DNA of 64,000 bases from Hetaerina americana (GCA_022747635.1 JAKTNV010000009.1:4281064-4345063), one strand, 5' to 3'. Numbered from the stretch's first letter, positions 10,858 to 23,430 are shown. A program made the numbers and translations. Notes: generated by a model from the letters alone, not told the origin.

Positions 10858-11034
10858 ATTATCTTCAGCCTTCAGCCACGAAGTATGCATTCATATATGT
10901 ATGTATTTTCCTTGTCATAAGAGGACTTCCTTGACCTGCCCTTTAGTGCGATATGCTCTTTTAAAATTAAGAGACAGTCTCGTTAGCTGGTTAAAATATG
11001 GTTTTAGATCACCTCTGTGTTGTATTTGTATTTT

Positions 11035-11225
11035 TAGTTCGCTGCAAGCTGCCGCTAGGGCGTGTGGCAGGGGGTGAATACACACCAGACTAATTTTGAG
11101 CCGAATATTTTTACACCTATCGCGATAAGACAATGTTATTTTGATCCCTTATCGTTCGTGGAAGAATGAAATCTTATATGTATCTGCTCTACGCTTAATC
11201 TCTCTAATTTCCTGAAAGATAACCA
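11035..11225 (-). mobile_element. LINE-X 3' tail fragment
   Basis: It starts with the shared tail stem-loop (CTGCCGCTAGGGCGTGTGGCAG near 11046-11067) and continues GATCCCTTATCGTTCGTGG, which on the minus strand encodes the degraded FFPRTIRDWN end of the ORF. About 190 bp remain. Confidence 0.7.
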
Positions 11226-11807
11226 TTGCTTCCAAATGGTTGGGTTTGTTTTTCGACACAATGCTCAAAAAAAGACGTGGAATCACTCGTTTGCGATATG
11301 GATTATCCTCTCGTCAGTCAATCACCTGAGCCGCCTTATTTATTTCAATACCCTCCCCCCTCCCCTGGCGATCGCGCCGCCAATTCTCCACTGGGGCAGC
11401 TGCCCTGGCTACCATGGAAGCGGGAAGGGAAACAAACAGAAATGAGCGGGGAGTTGAGAAGTGGATGGCGTACTTGTGAGAGGAGGGAATACTATTGGCG
11501 AGTAAGAGGTTTTCCGGTTGCTGGTTGGAGTTATTTCGTTCGGGCCAGAGGTGTTTGAAAGGAAGAAGAGGGGATGGATATTCGTGGCCAATCCGGTTGG
11601 TATTCCTCTTTATGATCACGAGGCAAATGCTTATACATCAGCGCGCAAGGATTTCTCGACCTTCCTCGGCCAACGAACCGCGTGGACTTGGCGGCCTGAC
11701 TTACATGGCTGACAATGAGCGAGGAAATTGGGCAGAGTGAAAGCCTAGTCGCCGTTCTTTGACAACTGTCAAAAACTGTCGCTGACAGTTTCCATAGGCT
11801 CCGAATT
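11226..11807. other. No recognised gene; GC-richer patch
   Basis: The patch at 11340-11560 is GC-rich and open in several frames on both strands, which reflects composition. No domain, splice site pair or promoter element stands out. Confidence 0.4.
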
Positions 11808-12030
11808 TCACATCTACACAGTGCCCCGCAAGCCGCCGCTAGGGCATGTGACGGGGGATGCTAAGTCAACAGCCGCAATTAAGAATAAAACCGCATGCAA
11901 AACCAATAAATCCATGCCAATCTACACCCACAAAGGCGTATATATTCATGCAAAAACCTATTTAACTTACACCCATGCAAATGCACAAGCTATCAATTAA
12001 CATACACATGTACCCACGAATATACCTGTT
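11808..12030 (-). repeat. Repeat C copy with stem-loop tail
   Basis: The shared tail TGCCCCGCAAGCCGCCGCTA then GGGCATGTGACGGGGG is at 11820-11858. It is followed by AATAAAACCGCATGCAAAACC and CATGCAAAAACCTATTTAAC as in the other copies. Non-coding. Confidence 0.8.
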
Positions 12031-12049
12031 GCCTATGCAACGTTTAATC

Positions 12050-12365
12050 TTGTCCTGATTTGCAAATCGAATCTCTTTAATATTTCTATAGTGACTTAGT
12101 TTTCTTAGTATTATGACTCCTGATTGTCCGGGGAAGGAACGAGTATCTACCTGTACTGGAGTCTATCTCTCCTACCTTATCTTATTTGTGGTCTGCCCTA
12201 CCTAAGTAGTTTTAGTTGTTTAGCCATCCTTTAGTTGTTTAGTTTATCATTGTTAAACTCGTTTGTTCTGAACCTTTCTAAAAGTCTAACTCTCGCTTGT
12301 TCTCTTCGCATCTCAAGTAGCTCCCAGCCTAATTCTGATTAAAGGCCTGTCACATACGTCTTGTC
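12050..12365 (-). mobile_element. LINE-X subfamily fragment (post-RT region)
   Basis: The plus text TTAGACTTTTAGAAAGG-like, CGCTTGTTCTCTTCGCATC and GTAGCTCCCAGCCTAATTC is the reverse complement of the region following the RT fragment at 554-870. It is a degraded 3' piece without conserved catalytic blocks. Confidence 0.5.
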
Positions 12366-12724
12366 GTTTTATGGTCCCAACAAATCATTGCGATTTAGGT
12401 AATAATGTTTGCACGGTTGATGTGGCGTGTTAGTAAATAGAAGGTAATATTTGAACCCGGAGAACCTTCCTGAATAGGGAATCTGCAATCTTGTGCCCAA
12501 TTTAATTGATACTTGGTATTTTGGATTGGTACTTTAACTGATACTTGGCACTGATGTGGTTCTAATGAAACTGAACTCTAAATGGGATAACGGTCTGCTT
12601 CCCATTATTGAATTTCGGTCTCACGTTTTAATTACTTTTCCGAACTACCAACTATAACTTAAACCTACATTTAAACAATACCCGGAAAGTGACTTCAGGG
12701 GCGTGTGGTGGGAAGAATCAGGGC
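12366..12724. other. No gene seen
   Basis: Unique-looking AT-rich sequence without recognised repeats or open frames of note. Confidence 0.4.
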
Positions 12725-12839
12725 GCCAACTGTAAACGCAGAAACATTATTTCATGGAACTGCAGGAGATGCCGCGATAGTAACTTTTAGCGGAGTCATC
12801 CGCTAAATGTGCAACACTTTTAGTGTGTAAAAATCATTT

Positions 12840-12915
12840 TTTCTTGTCCTGGATCCAAGCCCGGATCCCTTGATATCCGGCCGAGTGCTTTAATCAGTTA
12901 AGCCACCGATGAGTA
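12840..12915 (-). mobile_element. tRNA-derived SINE head
   Basis: The minus strand reads GGTGGCTTAACTGATTAAAG (A-box-like) and, about 30 bases later, a B-box-like GGGCTTGGATCC. Spacing and sequence fit a tRNA-derived SINE head different from SINE1 and SINE2. The body and boundaries are not clear. Confidence 0.45.
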
Positions 12916-12989
12916 ATCTTACGCTCCGAAATATTTTGGAAAGTATATTAATCTGTTCAATAGAAGGATGTTTAATGGGCCTCGGAAGA

Positions 12990-14050
<1,061 letters not shown>

Positions 14051-15049
14051 TGTAGTACGCGTATAATGCTCTTCCTTAGGTAGGTATTCCGTTGCTTGTT
14101 AGGGAGCCGCAGGGGCCATTTAAGTCCATACGAAATTAAGAGGCGGTACTTGTTCCATTCGAGCATGTGCATAAAAGCTGTTACTCTTTACGAGTACACC
14201 TGGCCTGTCCGGACTCTGCAAATGAACTCCCCACCTTCTTTTTCATTTCCGTATTATTTGTTATGTGATCTCTTTTGTAATACCCGTTAGTCTTTAATGA
14301 TAGACCTTTCACACGAAATTTAGAGCAGAATCTTCCTTTTTATTTTAGTCTATCATTTCGCGTGCCAAATATTGTATTGTTTGCCTTTTGTAATTCCACA
14401 ATCGCTATACACATTTGACATCTCTCCTTTCCCCTTTACAAAAGCTAAATATTTTTGCATGTGCCAAAGTCCTGCTAATACATGCATGAGTTTTCATGTA
14501 TAATGAATTATAATTCCTGGTTAACACTTTCCGGGCTTTGAAGTTGTTATATATCAATTTTTTAATGCAATTTTTTTATTGCTCGTCTTTATTTTTCTAT
14601 ATGCATGGACCTTATCGTCAGTTATATGTTTGATGAAATTTTGTCACAAAGTATTCATTATTTTAGTTTCGCTAATTTTATCCAATGCGAAAATTGTTGG
14701 TTTATGTTTCTTTCAATATTTTTATGATTTGTGTCACTTTTAATGAATATCACTGGCTATGCATTTTATGTTACCTTAATATTCACGGTGAAGTTTGTGC
14801 ATTAGGCTTTTTTCATGAAGGCTTGAAGCTCTCTTCTCAAATATATATTCTTTTTTTAGAATTCGAAATTCTACATTCACTTCACCTCACTGCCTGTTCC
14901 TTTAAGCTAGTCATGTTCTTAGAATTCTTTTTATTTTGTTATTTATTTTTAGTTGTTTAACCCCTGGATACTTTTTGCCCCGATTTAATTTCGCAACCCC
15001 CTCTGCTTCTCTCCGCAACCCCCGCCTCCTCAACCCCCGCACCCCACAG
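14051..15049. other. AT-rich, intron-like, ends in acceptor
   Basis: A T-rich kilobase grades into a pyrimidine-rich tract at about 14990-15047 and ends in CCCCACAG at 15042-15049. This is a good 3' splice site immediately before the candidate exon. I see no repeat family here, which would suit an intron. Confidence 0.45.
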
Positions 15050-15562
15050 GAAATGATCCCACGCCCCGCTCCTCAGGACCAACTCCAAGGGGCCCTCAAC
15101 TCCTGCCCCTGCCGCCGACGGCACGCCCTGCCCCCGACCCCTCCCCCCCAGGACACGGACTACGGCTTCGTGAGGCCCCGGGGGGCCTCGGATGCGGGCA
15201 GCGTCAAGTGGGGCGGGCCGCACTGCCCCCCGCATATCCACCTGCGGGGGGCCATCCGCGCCGTGGGAACGGCCTGGTGGGCGGGCCGCTTCAGGCCCAA
15301 GGCGGGCGAAGCGGGCGCCGGCGGTGGGGGGGCGGGTGCCGGGGGCCACAAGAGGAGGCGCTGGGGCGGGGGCTTCGGGGGCCTGCTCTTGCTGCTCCTC
15401 AACAGGGAGAACGGCCGACCCCCTCCCGTCCCCCCCCACCAGGCCGCGTTCAAGGTGACGGGGGCGCGCCCCGCTTCGCCCCTGCCCCCCGCGCCGCCCC
15501 GGAGAGCACAGTCCTTTTACTTGCTGGACGATTTCCTGCCGCCGCCCCTGCACCAGAGAGTG
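15050..15562 (+). CDS. Internal coding exon of an unrecognised protein
   Basis: The segment is preceded by a pyrimidine tract and CCCCACAG and followed by GTACGT at 15563. The frame starting exactly at 15050 is open through 171 complete codons, so the exon is phase 0 at both ends. In this frame third positions are overwhelmingly G or C (roughly 19 of 20 in the stretch checked by eye), while flanking DNA is AT-rich. That is a coding signature the other open frames do not show as clearly. Residues 1-34 are proline/arginine-rich. Residues 35-84 look ordered (DTDYGFVRPRGASDAG, VKWGGPHCPPHIHLRG, GTAWWAGRFRPK). Residues 85-117 are Gly-rich with a basic HKRRRW and six leucines. The end is FYLLDDFLPPPLHQRV. 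I recognise no family. Flanking exons are not identified in the window. Confidence 0.65.
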
Positions 15563-15917
15563 GTACGTACGGCCCGTGGTCCGATGGGTGACTCTCACCT
15601 TCGATTTTGCCATCTCATAGGTTTCGAGGAAGTGGTCCGATTCATTTTGTGTGAATCAGAAATTTGAAACTAGAATTTACTAGGGTGATAGTAGGTACAT
15701 ACAGTGTATAACGGAAGAAAACCTTTATATTAATATCGTTAGAAAATTTCACCTTCGTCAACAAATGTTTTTTACTAAATGTGGGTAAAGACGAATATGC
15801 TACTGTCGTATATAACATTTGGGCGGCAGAATTGAATACAACAATATATATACTAAAGCAGCTCCCTAATATATGTATATATATAGTACATTACACAGTA
15901 ACAAACAATATAGAAAC

Positions 15918-15920
<3 letters not shown>
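15563..15920. other. Intron-like sequence after the donor
   Basis: AT-rich sequence following GTACGT with no recognised repeat or gene until the (TA)n tract. Confidence 0.4.

Positions 15921-16000
<80 letters not shown>
15921..16000. repeat. (TA)n microsatellite
   Basis: About 40 TA units directly abutting the left arm of the 16-kb hairpin. Confidence 0.97.
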
Positions 16001-16002
<2 letters not shown>

Positions 16003-16162
16003 GTATAACACTTAGCACTAGTGGACACAGACAAAAACACAGAAACACACAAAAAAAGAGACTCACTATTTTTCAAAAATTTTGTGAAAAATAGTGAGTC
16101 TCTTTTTTTGTGTGTTTCTGTGTTTTTGTCTGTGTCCACTAGTGCTAAGTGTTATACATTAT
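15999..16162. repeat. Near-perfect 164-bp inverted repeat (hairpin)
   Basis: The left arm starts TAATGTATAACACTTAGCAC. The right arm ends with its complement, GTGCTAAGTGTTATACATTA. The arms are about 77 bp and appear identical by eye. The loop is 9 bases (AAAATTTTG) near 16076-16084. It is flanked by (TA)n on both sides. It could arise from fold-back replication at a microsatellite break or be a non-autonomous foldback element. Transcribed, it would form a long hairpin RNA. Confidence 0.9.
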
Positions 16163-16192
16163 TATTCACGTCCGTGAGTCTTTCAAAAAGTG

Positions 16193-16194
<2 letters not shown>

Positions 16195-16238
<44 letters not shown>

Positions 16239-16240
16239 CT
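16195..16240. repeat. (TA)n microsatellite
   Basis: A TA run between the hairpin and the sequence upstream of SINE1. Confidence 0.95.
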
Positions 16241-16342
16241 TCGAAATAGAACGCTCTTCGGCGACGCTCAAATATATAAAAACAATGTATATTCTAAAAA
16301 TCTACATCTGTGTTTTTATATATTTATATATATATATGAATT

Positions 16343-16618
16343 GTGGGTCGCGGTAGTCCAGTGGGTAGAGCGTTGGACTGCTGTCCGGAGGGTCCCGGGT
16401 TTGATTCCCTGCAAGGCACTCTGGGCACCTGCAGCTCCACCCAAGCTATGTGATTTTTCGGGTACCAGATCTTCCTGGGAAACTATAACCGGCAAAGGGA
16501 AAGGAACTGGCCCCCCTGCCGTGATGTGCGAATTTCACACGCCGTCGGGCTTAGTCCTGGGTGAACTCTACCATCACCTACTAAACCGACCTTCGGGTTG
16601 ATTACTGTGTTTATGGTT
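16343..16618 (+). mobile_element. SINE1 copy with 12-bp target duplication
   Basis: Head with an A-box-like segment (CGGTAGTCCAGTGGG) and a B box GGTTTGATTCC, body and tail as in the 7871 copy. The flanks carry identical 12-bp direct repeats TATATATGAATT at 16331-16342 and 16619-16630. This is direct evidence of LINE-type target-primed insertion and gives the element a length of 276 bp. Confidence 0.93.
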
Positions 16619-16739
16619 TATATATGAATTAAAGTTCCAATGCAAAAAATTGCGAATAAACTATATTTTGTGGAGTAGCGTTGACTACTTTGTAGAATTT
16701 GTTCGTGTAAAGTAATGATTGAGTGAAAAACCAATGTTA

Positions 16740-17005
16740 TCAACGCGAAGGTCGGTTTTGTAGATAGGTGGGGTGGATCTCCGGCCCAACCAGGGCCTAT
16801 GCGGTGCGCGAAATGCACAAATGACCAGGGCAGGGTGACAAGTTCCTCTACCAGTACCGCCAGTACTGCTTTCGAGCAAGTTCTGCTACCCTGGTGATTA
16901 CACTGCTTGGGTGAAGCCGTTGGTGCCCACAGACATCACTCGGGAGTCGAATCCAGGTCATTCGGTGGCAGACCATCGCCCCACTCGCTGAACTGCCTGG
17001 CATCT
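16740..17005 (-). mobile_element. Another tRNA-derived SINE
   Basis: The minus strand begins CAGTTCAGCGAGTGGGGCGA (A-box-like), followed by the B box GGATTCGACTCC near 16950. It then continues through a body with CTGGTAGAGGAACTTG to GGAGATCCACCCC. The head differs from SINE1. Only one copy is visible, so the 3' boundary is uncertain. Confidence 0.55.
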
Positions 17006-18019
17006 GACGGAAGTGACTTTACGTGTCTGTCGTAGACCTCCACCCTGAGCTCTTCATTTTCACATCGTAATTAGTCGTCTTGGATAAATAAGACCGACAA
17101 ATAATCGAACATTTTTGACACTTGTGGTTTAGCATGCATTTTTGGGAATAATTATGGATGTCTGTTAATTGACATTACGCGATGGATTTATTTCGGGCGT
17201 CTTGTGATGCAAGGGAGAGAGATAGACATTTGTATCGGAAGAAGAGAGTGATTGCAAGAATCGTCCTCCGAATTAGTTAATTTTAAATAAACAACTTGAC
17301 GGAGAATAATATCAATTTGATTATCGACCAACTTGACTAAATTATCGGGCATATTTTCTTACCTTGTAACCATTTCATTGTAGAGTATTATTAGAATTAA
17401 CGTCGACTTTCCAATTGAAATGACAACTGGTATATTTTTTAGTGTATTGGAATAAACGGCTTGTTTCACAAAGCCGCAAAGTCATTTCAGTCTTCTTGTG
17501 TTGATAACACAACTGCCGTAGTACGTATCCGTAGTATATATTTCGTTTTTTATGATTTGGAAACATAAATAATAATTAAAAGTGCATGATAACAGTTAAG
17601 AGATTTTAAGTGAAGCATACTCGAAGAAATTAAGCATGCGACGGCATCAGTATGCAATTCATCGACAGCTACTAAGTGTGTTTTACTATGCAACAATGCT
17701 CAGGGAGAGGGAGGTAGTGGGAGGGGCGCCCAAAGAAAATGAACCTCCCCCTCCCAAGATTTTTACGAAAAAATCCTTGTTTTGAAATTAGAAGCGGATG
17801 ACGTCAACGGTAGCGGAGACATAATAATGAAAAGGACGCCTAGGCCCGGTGGCGCCCCCTCACCTTAGGTGGATGATTTTTGCAAGACTTTTCAAAAAGG
17901 GGTCTCTATCCCCCTGGGAGTGAACATCGCAACTTTCGAGGTCTATGATTCGTTAAGATGAGCGTTGGGTCCGCGTTTGGAAACCGTACCGCAATCTCGG
18001 AAATTAGTATTATATTATC
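17006..18019. other. No gene seen
   Basis: Mixed AT-rich sequence with a GC-richer patch at 17700-17930. No recognised repeat or supported frame. Confidence 0.45.
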
Positions 18020-18745
18020 ACATGGTACCCTACCTGTCATCCCTAGGTCAGCAGGGGTGATTATGCACCAGACTACTTTTGAACTAAAATACTTTTCCCC
18101 TCTGGTATGGTCGGAAAACTTTATACTGATCCCTTATGATTTGTGGAAAAAATCACATCTTAAATAATATATCCGTTCTACACCTAATCTCTCTGATTTT
18201 ATGAACATGATCTCTCCTGCCGTAGTGCGATGGGGTAATAATGCACTTTCAACATCATCACTGACACTGTCTCTCTAGAGACATCATCCTTTCAATTCAT
18301 GCAAGAGATTTAATCTGCACTTTAACCTTCGCCCCATGAAATGAGCCCAAGCCTAGCTCCTCTAATTTTTTGGTTACGCTCTTAAGTTTATAATAACAAC
18401 GTTTTTACAAATCTAACTCTTCTGCGATGCACGCGATCCAATTCGGCGATCAATCCAACTTCGTGAGGATCCCAATTATACAATTATAGCATATTCTATA
18501 GATGAGGCCTAACCAGCGAAAGATAACATTTCTCTTCGACCTTTTCATCTTTTTTACCCAGCACTCTTCTAATAAATCCTAATTTTTTGTTAGCTTCTCC
18601 ATACATTCCCCGTTTGTGTTTCGCCGAGGAGAGGTCGGGTAACGCCCAAGTATTTAATCGAGTCTACACATTCCATTTCGGTATTCCTGATGCAGTAGCT
18701 GTTAGGGAGGGGAACTCCTCTTATTACTCTAATTGAAATATAAAA
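18020..18745 (-). mobile_element. LINE-X 3' half, broken
   Basis: It contains a remnant of the tail (CTAGGTCAGCAGGGGTGATT) and the colinear LINE-X blocks. On the minus strand these read SIKYLGV near 18650-18665 and C-terminal RT blocks down to a degenerate FFPRTI region near 18110-18140. Frames are repeatedly interrupted. It is upstream-truncated beyond 18745. Confidence 0.75.
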
Positions 18746-19209
18746 TATTTCTCCCGGCTTCGAGTCTCCTCTCAACCCCTCCCACTCAACGCAGACGAGG
18801 AGTTTTTTACCGTGCTATCGCGCTCCACCGCGGATTCTTGGAACTTCTGTGGCGGCGAAATATTTACTGTTTTTCGAATTTACTTCGTGAAAATTTTCTG
18901 AGTGACATGCTGGCGAAGTTTTGAATGATGTCCGAGAGACTTGAAATGTAGGAATCGTTCGCTGAAAGTTTTCGGAAGGAGGGTCCTTAGCAATTGCCGT
19001 GTTGAAGCTTAAATGATTCAGTGTGATGGTATTACCACCGCCGAAGTAATCAATCCGAACGTTGGGTCCATTGGCGAGGGCAGACCGTTTACCCTTGGCT
19101 AAGCCCGATGACGCTTCACAAAGAGGGGAGGGGTTATTTATAGGGGACCAGTTGGTTTCCCTCTGCCGCCTGAGTCCTTACAAGAAATCTTTTAGCGCCT
19201 TGAAATCCG
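18746..19209. other. No gene seen
   Basis: No recognised domain. The part from about 19040 may be the body of the tRNA-derived element whose head is at 19210-19312. Confidence 0.35.
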
Positions 19210-19312
19210 CACTGCTTAAAAAAACGCTGGGTGTGCATAGGCGTCTCCCCGAATCAAACCCAGGACCTCCAATTAGTTGGCAAGAGCTCTTCTCACTTGA
19301 CTAAAACACCCC
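19210..19312 (-). mobile_element. tRNA-derived SINE head
   Basis: The minus strand reads GTTTTAGTCAAGTGAGAAGAGC (A-box-like) and later GGGTTTGATTCGGGG (B-box-like), with tRNA-like spacing. It is followed by a non-tRNA body. The family is distinct from SINE1. Confidence 0.5.
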
Positions 19313-20234
19313 GAACGTTGCAGTGATATATTTATTATAAATATCAAGAAAGATATTTTGCTGAAACGACAATTATTAATATTTTAGAATGAATTAAAAC
19401 CCATTAGGCGTCAATGATATTATTTCGCCATTGTAGCATTCATAATTGTGATAATGTTATATTTTATCAAGGCTTAAATTAAAAAAAGGCCTGAGTAATG
19501 TGCTCTCAAAATGAGCCAATCTGCTCATTACTGTGAATATGTCGTTCGCGACGCCATCAATACCCCAAATCTCCTGAGGTCTCCTTGTGAGTATAAAATG
19601 AATTTGAGTGGAATAAGGAAATTATAAAGCAGAGGGAGAAATGACAGTATGCAATATTGAATCAGCCTTTTGCAAGGGCATTATCGACTCAAGAAAGGTA
19701 TGAGATCGCGGAAAATTAAACATTTAAAAATTTTAATGATATTGCTTCCATGACTCGGCAAATTTCGAATGAATATTTTCCAGATAGACGCCGTTTCTCT
19801 TTATTTCTTTTCTTCTTGAGCCAGCAACTTGTCTTATGGCATATCTTATCACCGTCGTATCATGCTTTAGTCGAGTCGGGCCTTCTGACCATTGAGGCCA
19901 TTCTCGTGAGAATGACCTCAATGACCATGGCATGAACGCGGAATCACACGGCTGCCTCCCACCGCGCCAGCCTCGAGGCGGCCTGAGTGGAAGAGTTGAA
20001 GGCTTTGCGTGATTTCAGGACGATTCTCACTCTCTTTCGCTACATTTTTCCGTCTCCTTGAATTTGCGAGCCACCATTGCATAAGGCGTACTCTTCTGTT
20101 CTCTCACGCACCGTTTTGTGTCTATTCCTCGCCTTGAGACTCTCTTGGTGTCCCACATAGCTTTTGTGGTACACTCCTTCTCATAAAAAGTATTTACTCT
20201 CTCTCATATTATATATATATAAACATACACACAC

Positions 20235-20239
<5 letters not shown>
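19313..20239. other. No gene; one small hairpin
   Basis: There is an imperfect hairpin at about 19889-19927 (CATTGAGGCCATTCTC, a GT loop, then GAGAATGACCTCAATG). Otherwise nothing recognised. Confidence 0.45.

Positions 20240-20320
<81 letters not shown>
20240..20320. repeat. (TA)n microsatellite
   Basis: About 40 TA units flanked by short CA-rich repeats. Confidence 0.97.
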
Positions 20321-20324
<4 letters not shown>

Positions 20325-21889
20325 GCACATTAATATGTATGTGTATGCATAGCCCTTCCATTCATAAATGCTATAGTCTCCATTCTAACTCAAGACAACA
20401 GAACAGGCAGAAATCTGGCTCCTTGATTCCTGTAATGAGCCAGGGTTCAATATCAGACACTGATTACCCCAATTATCAGATATTTTCATCCCCCCTCCGA
20501 TCCCAAAGCCTTCCATATCAATCCCAAACTTCCAAATATCCCACCCCATTCTTACCCTCCAAAAACTTCCCCGCCTTCCCTTCTTCTCCAGCCTCCTCGT
20601 CCGCCTGTCCTCTCCTCTTGAAACCTTTTCATCAGTTCCTTCTTTCCACGGAGGAAGGTGGTTTTTCCACTGAAAATATCGGAGTACAAATGGGCATTTT
20701 TTAAAGTGTTTTTGTATATTTTTTTGGCTAACGCCATCTCGCTCCTCCGTTTAAAAAGATGAATGTAAATCATCAGAATTTCAAACCTGTAATTCGTTTA
20801 CTGCAACCCCCATCCTACTATATTTTAATACAGGGCTGCATATTCTAGGGAGACTAATGTGGTGGTTTCCCTTCCACATCGCAGTACTGCGGGCATTACC
20901 TTGCACTTCACTCTCGCCCGCAGCTATAGCAGCTGATATTGGGCCGACCCACTCGCCACTGCGTCACCAGTGCCTAATGGTGAAACTGCTGCCTTTCACT
21001 ATGGGTTCAAGGTAGCTTTTAAGTGGGGTCTATTTTTCTCGTTTTCTTGTTCCGAAATACCATTAGCTAATTTTTTCTAAGCTGAAAAACTTTCGCCGGT
21101 CACGGGAATATTACCGGCGACCTTCGGCTCCACAGGCAGAAATGCTGCCTCCTTATCTATATGTATACGATTCATAGACACACGGATAACATAGATGGAC
21201 AAACGTGCCCGGACAGAGAGAAACTCGGCGCACATATTCGAGTGCCACCCGGATCGTTCGCCAACGTCGTGCGTCACATTCTGGGGCCTGTGGACTCTGG
21301 AGACGGTCGCGTGACCCTTCCACGTCACGCGACCCAGGGCGTGCACGTGGAGCACCCTCGTCTCAACAGTGCATGCGCGCCTTGGGAGCACTGACCGTGG
21401 CTCGTGGCGTGTGCAGTTGGGTAATGTTCACGCTTACAGGATGGCGATTATCCTGCCGTGAAATCCTTTTGTCAATCTCCTTCGCAGTAATTGTAGCAGC
21501 TAGCAATTTGAGACTGAACATCTTCTGAACTACATCGTCGCTCAACTCGGCACACCTCTTGGTGTTCTAACTTGAGGTCTGATTACTTTTCATTTTAGGT
21601 TTTATGAAAAATTCGTTGATTTTGAAGGTGCTGGTAAACATTACTTGGTCGGCGTTTCTTTCGTTAATTTCGCCGGGGTTATTCGTAGTCGTTGACTGCT
21701 TGCAGATTCGCATTTATCATTCGGATAGAATTCCGTCAGAGGCGCTGCCGTTTTGTTCCTAGTTCAGATTTAAGGTGAAGGGTGAACCTCAATCTGAATA
21801 TCCATTATGAACATGTTATTCTTCATTTCTGCTGAGAGTTCTTTGAGACGCAGAAAGGAAAGATTAATAGGGAATTACAATTCTTCCTG
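20321..21889. other. No recognised gene
   Basis: 1.5 kb with scattered open frames. A minus-strand frame at 21363-21545 (SDDVVQKMFSLKLLAATITA) has balanced, protein-like composition but no family I know and no splice context, so I leave it uncalled. Confidence 0.4.
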
Positions 21890-22450
21890 GAGTCATGGTT
21901 TGTATAACAAGTATCGGGAAAATTTCGGCAAAATAGATTATCGTCAGATATTCCCACAATGTCTCCACATTCTTCAAATTACATCACTTCTTGAGCGTCG
22001 ACACACTTTTGCCCTTTTGCGGCTTATCCATGACTCGAAGTCTCCCTTCCGGCAGGCGGAAGGTCCTTAAGGGTACGCGTGCAAGATTCTTTGGCGGAAC
22101 TTACGGTCCCATGGTATTGTGTCGTTTAGGGAAAGATTTCACTTTTAAAGGGAATAGGAAAGTCTGCTGGTGCCAAGGAGGGACTGTAACGGGGTTGGGG
22201 AATCGTCGCGATGTCGAAGCAGAAGGTCTTCTCAAGCAGACACTACTCTGTGCTCTTTGCCGTCCGTACAAAGACCTTCGGCAGGGCGAGTTTAGCGCTT
22301 TAGAGCTTTCGCATCGCAATATTTTCAGTGATAATGGTGTGTGCCCCGTTACTGTCTTATTAATGCCAATACGATATTTCCGATCATGCTTACACTTAAC
22401 CGTCGGTCTGAATTCAGAAATTCACCCAATTCACATCAGGAAAAAATTGT
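21890..22450 (-). pseudogene. Old mariner-like transposase C-terminal copy
   Basis: On the minus strand the blocks IPQPRYSPSLAPADFPIPFK, then FPKRHNTMG, then a degenerate KGKSVSTLK end are visible. They match the mariner PPYSPDLAPxDFxLFPxLK block and the C-terminal KC motif. The copy at 29740-30340 is colinear over more than 500 bp and in the same orientation. No TIRs are clear. Confidence 0.6.
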
Positions 22451-23082
22451 TATTTTTGTACAAATCTTGAACAAGTATGGAAGCAGTAATTTTGCTTAAA
22501 GCAGATTCGATGCTAATTAGACCTTCTGCTATTTAAGTGCGTAGGACTTTTGAAATTCCCGTTCAAGTTTCAGAGGCGAGCAATTTTATGAACTGATAAA
22601 TCTCGCGACCCAAGCATGAGTTTATAGCATTACTTCGACATTGCATCCGAACTTCATGCTCCTTGGAGGCCCCGCCTGTGAATTAGCGGGTATTGATTAA
22701 CGGCGGGAGTATGCACGCGTGCATCCCTGACCGGGGTGGCCCTTCTCTCCAAGCATCACCGAAGGGAATCACGAAGCCAAGGGGCGACGCGGGGGCGGGT
22801 GATCGGCTGGCTAATGAGCAGCCCCCCCTGCGCACGACTGGATTCCGAAAAGGACGGAAATCCTCCCACAGTCGCATCGATTCCCGGCCCTACCGAGAGG
22901 GTCCCCCCCCCCGACCAATGCGCCCTTTCCCGAGTCCCCTTGCCTCATCCGCGAGGCGAAATGGACCCGGGCGAGGCTGTGTAGAGAGAGGGTAGAGGAG
23001 GTGTCCGTCCGTGGGAGTCTCGCGACCCCCTTTGGGCCCTTCTCGGTGCCCGCCCTCGATCCCGCTCGCGACAGATCAATCT
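22451..23082. other. GC-rich patch, no recognised gene
   Basis: Positions 22690-23060 are GC-rich and CpG-rich with overlapping open frames on both strands. No domain or splice pair is evident. Confidence 0.35.
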
Positions 23083-23430
23083 GCGTCTACATAGTACCCC
23101 GCAAGGCGCCGCAGGGGCGTGTGGCGGGGGGTGTAAGGTCACCACCAGTAAAAGGGAACAAAACCACATGCAAAACCCACAAATTCATGCAAACATACAC
23201 TCAGAGAGGTGTATATATTCATGCAAAAACCTTTGTAACCCAAACGCATGCCAATTCAAATACCATCAACCAACGTGTACGTACGCATGTACTTACGAAT
23301 TTAGTATGAATACCTTATCCATAACGTGGCAAATCAGAATTGAAAAGTAAAATGGGAAATTCCAGCATGCAACTCAATGTCTCTGCCCCCAAAGGCGCAG
23401 GTAGGGAATGAAGGTGACTCACAGCAGCAA
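23083..23430 (-). repeat. Repeat C copy, longest and best preserved
   Basis: The tail at 23097-23133 (CCCCGCAAGGCGCCGCAGGG, then GCGTGTGGCGGGGGG) is followed by GGTCACCACCAGTAAAAGGG, ATGCAAAACCCACAAATTCA and the 5' block ending GCGCAGGTAGGGAATG. About 340 bp. Non-coding. Confidence 0.8.

Noticed and set aside
14957..15613. 218-codon minus-strand frame over the 15-kb exon
   Set aside because: Mirror of a GC-rich exon. The plus frame has matching splice sites and much stronger third-position bias.
21363..21545. 60-codon minus-strand frame with protein-like composition
   Set aside because: No recognisable family and no splice or start context. The length is within chance.
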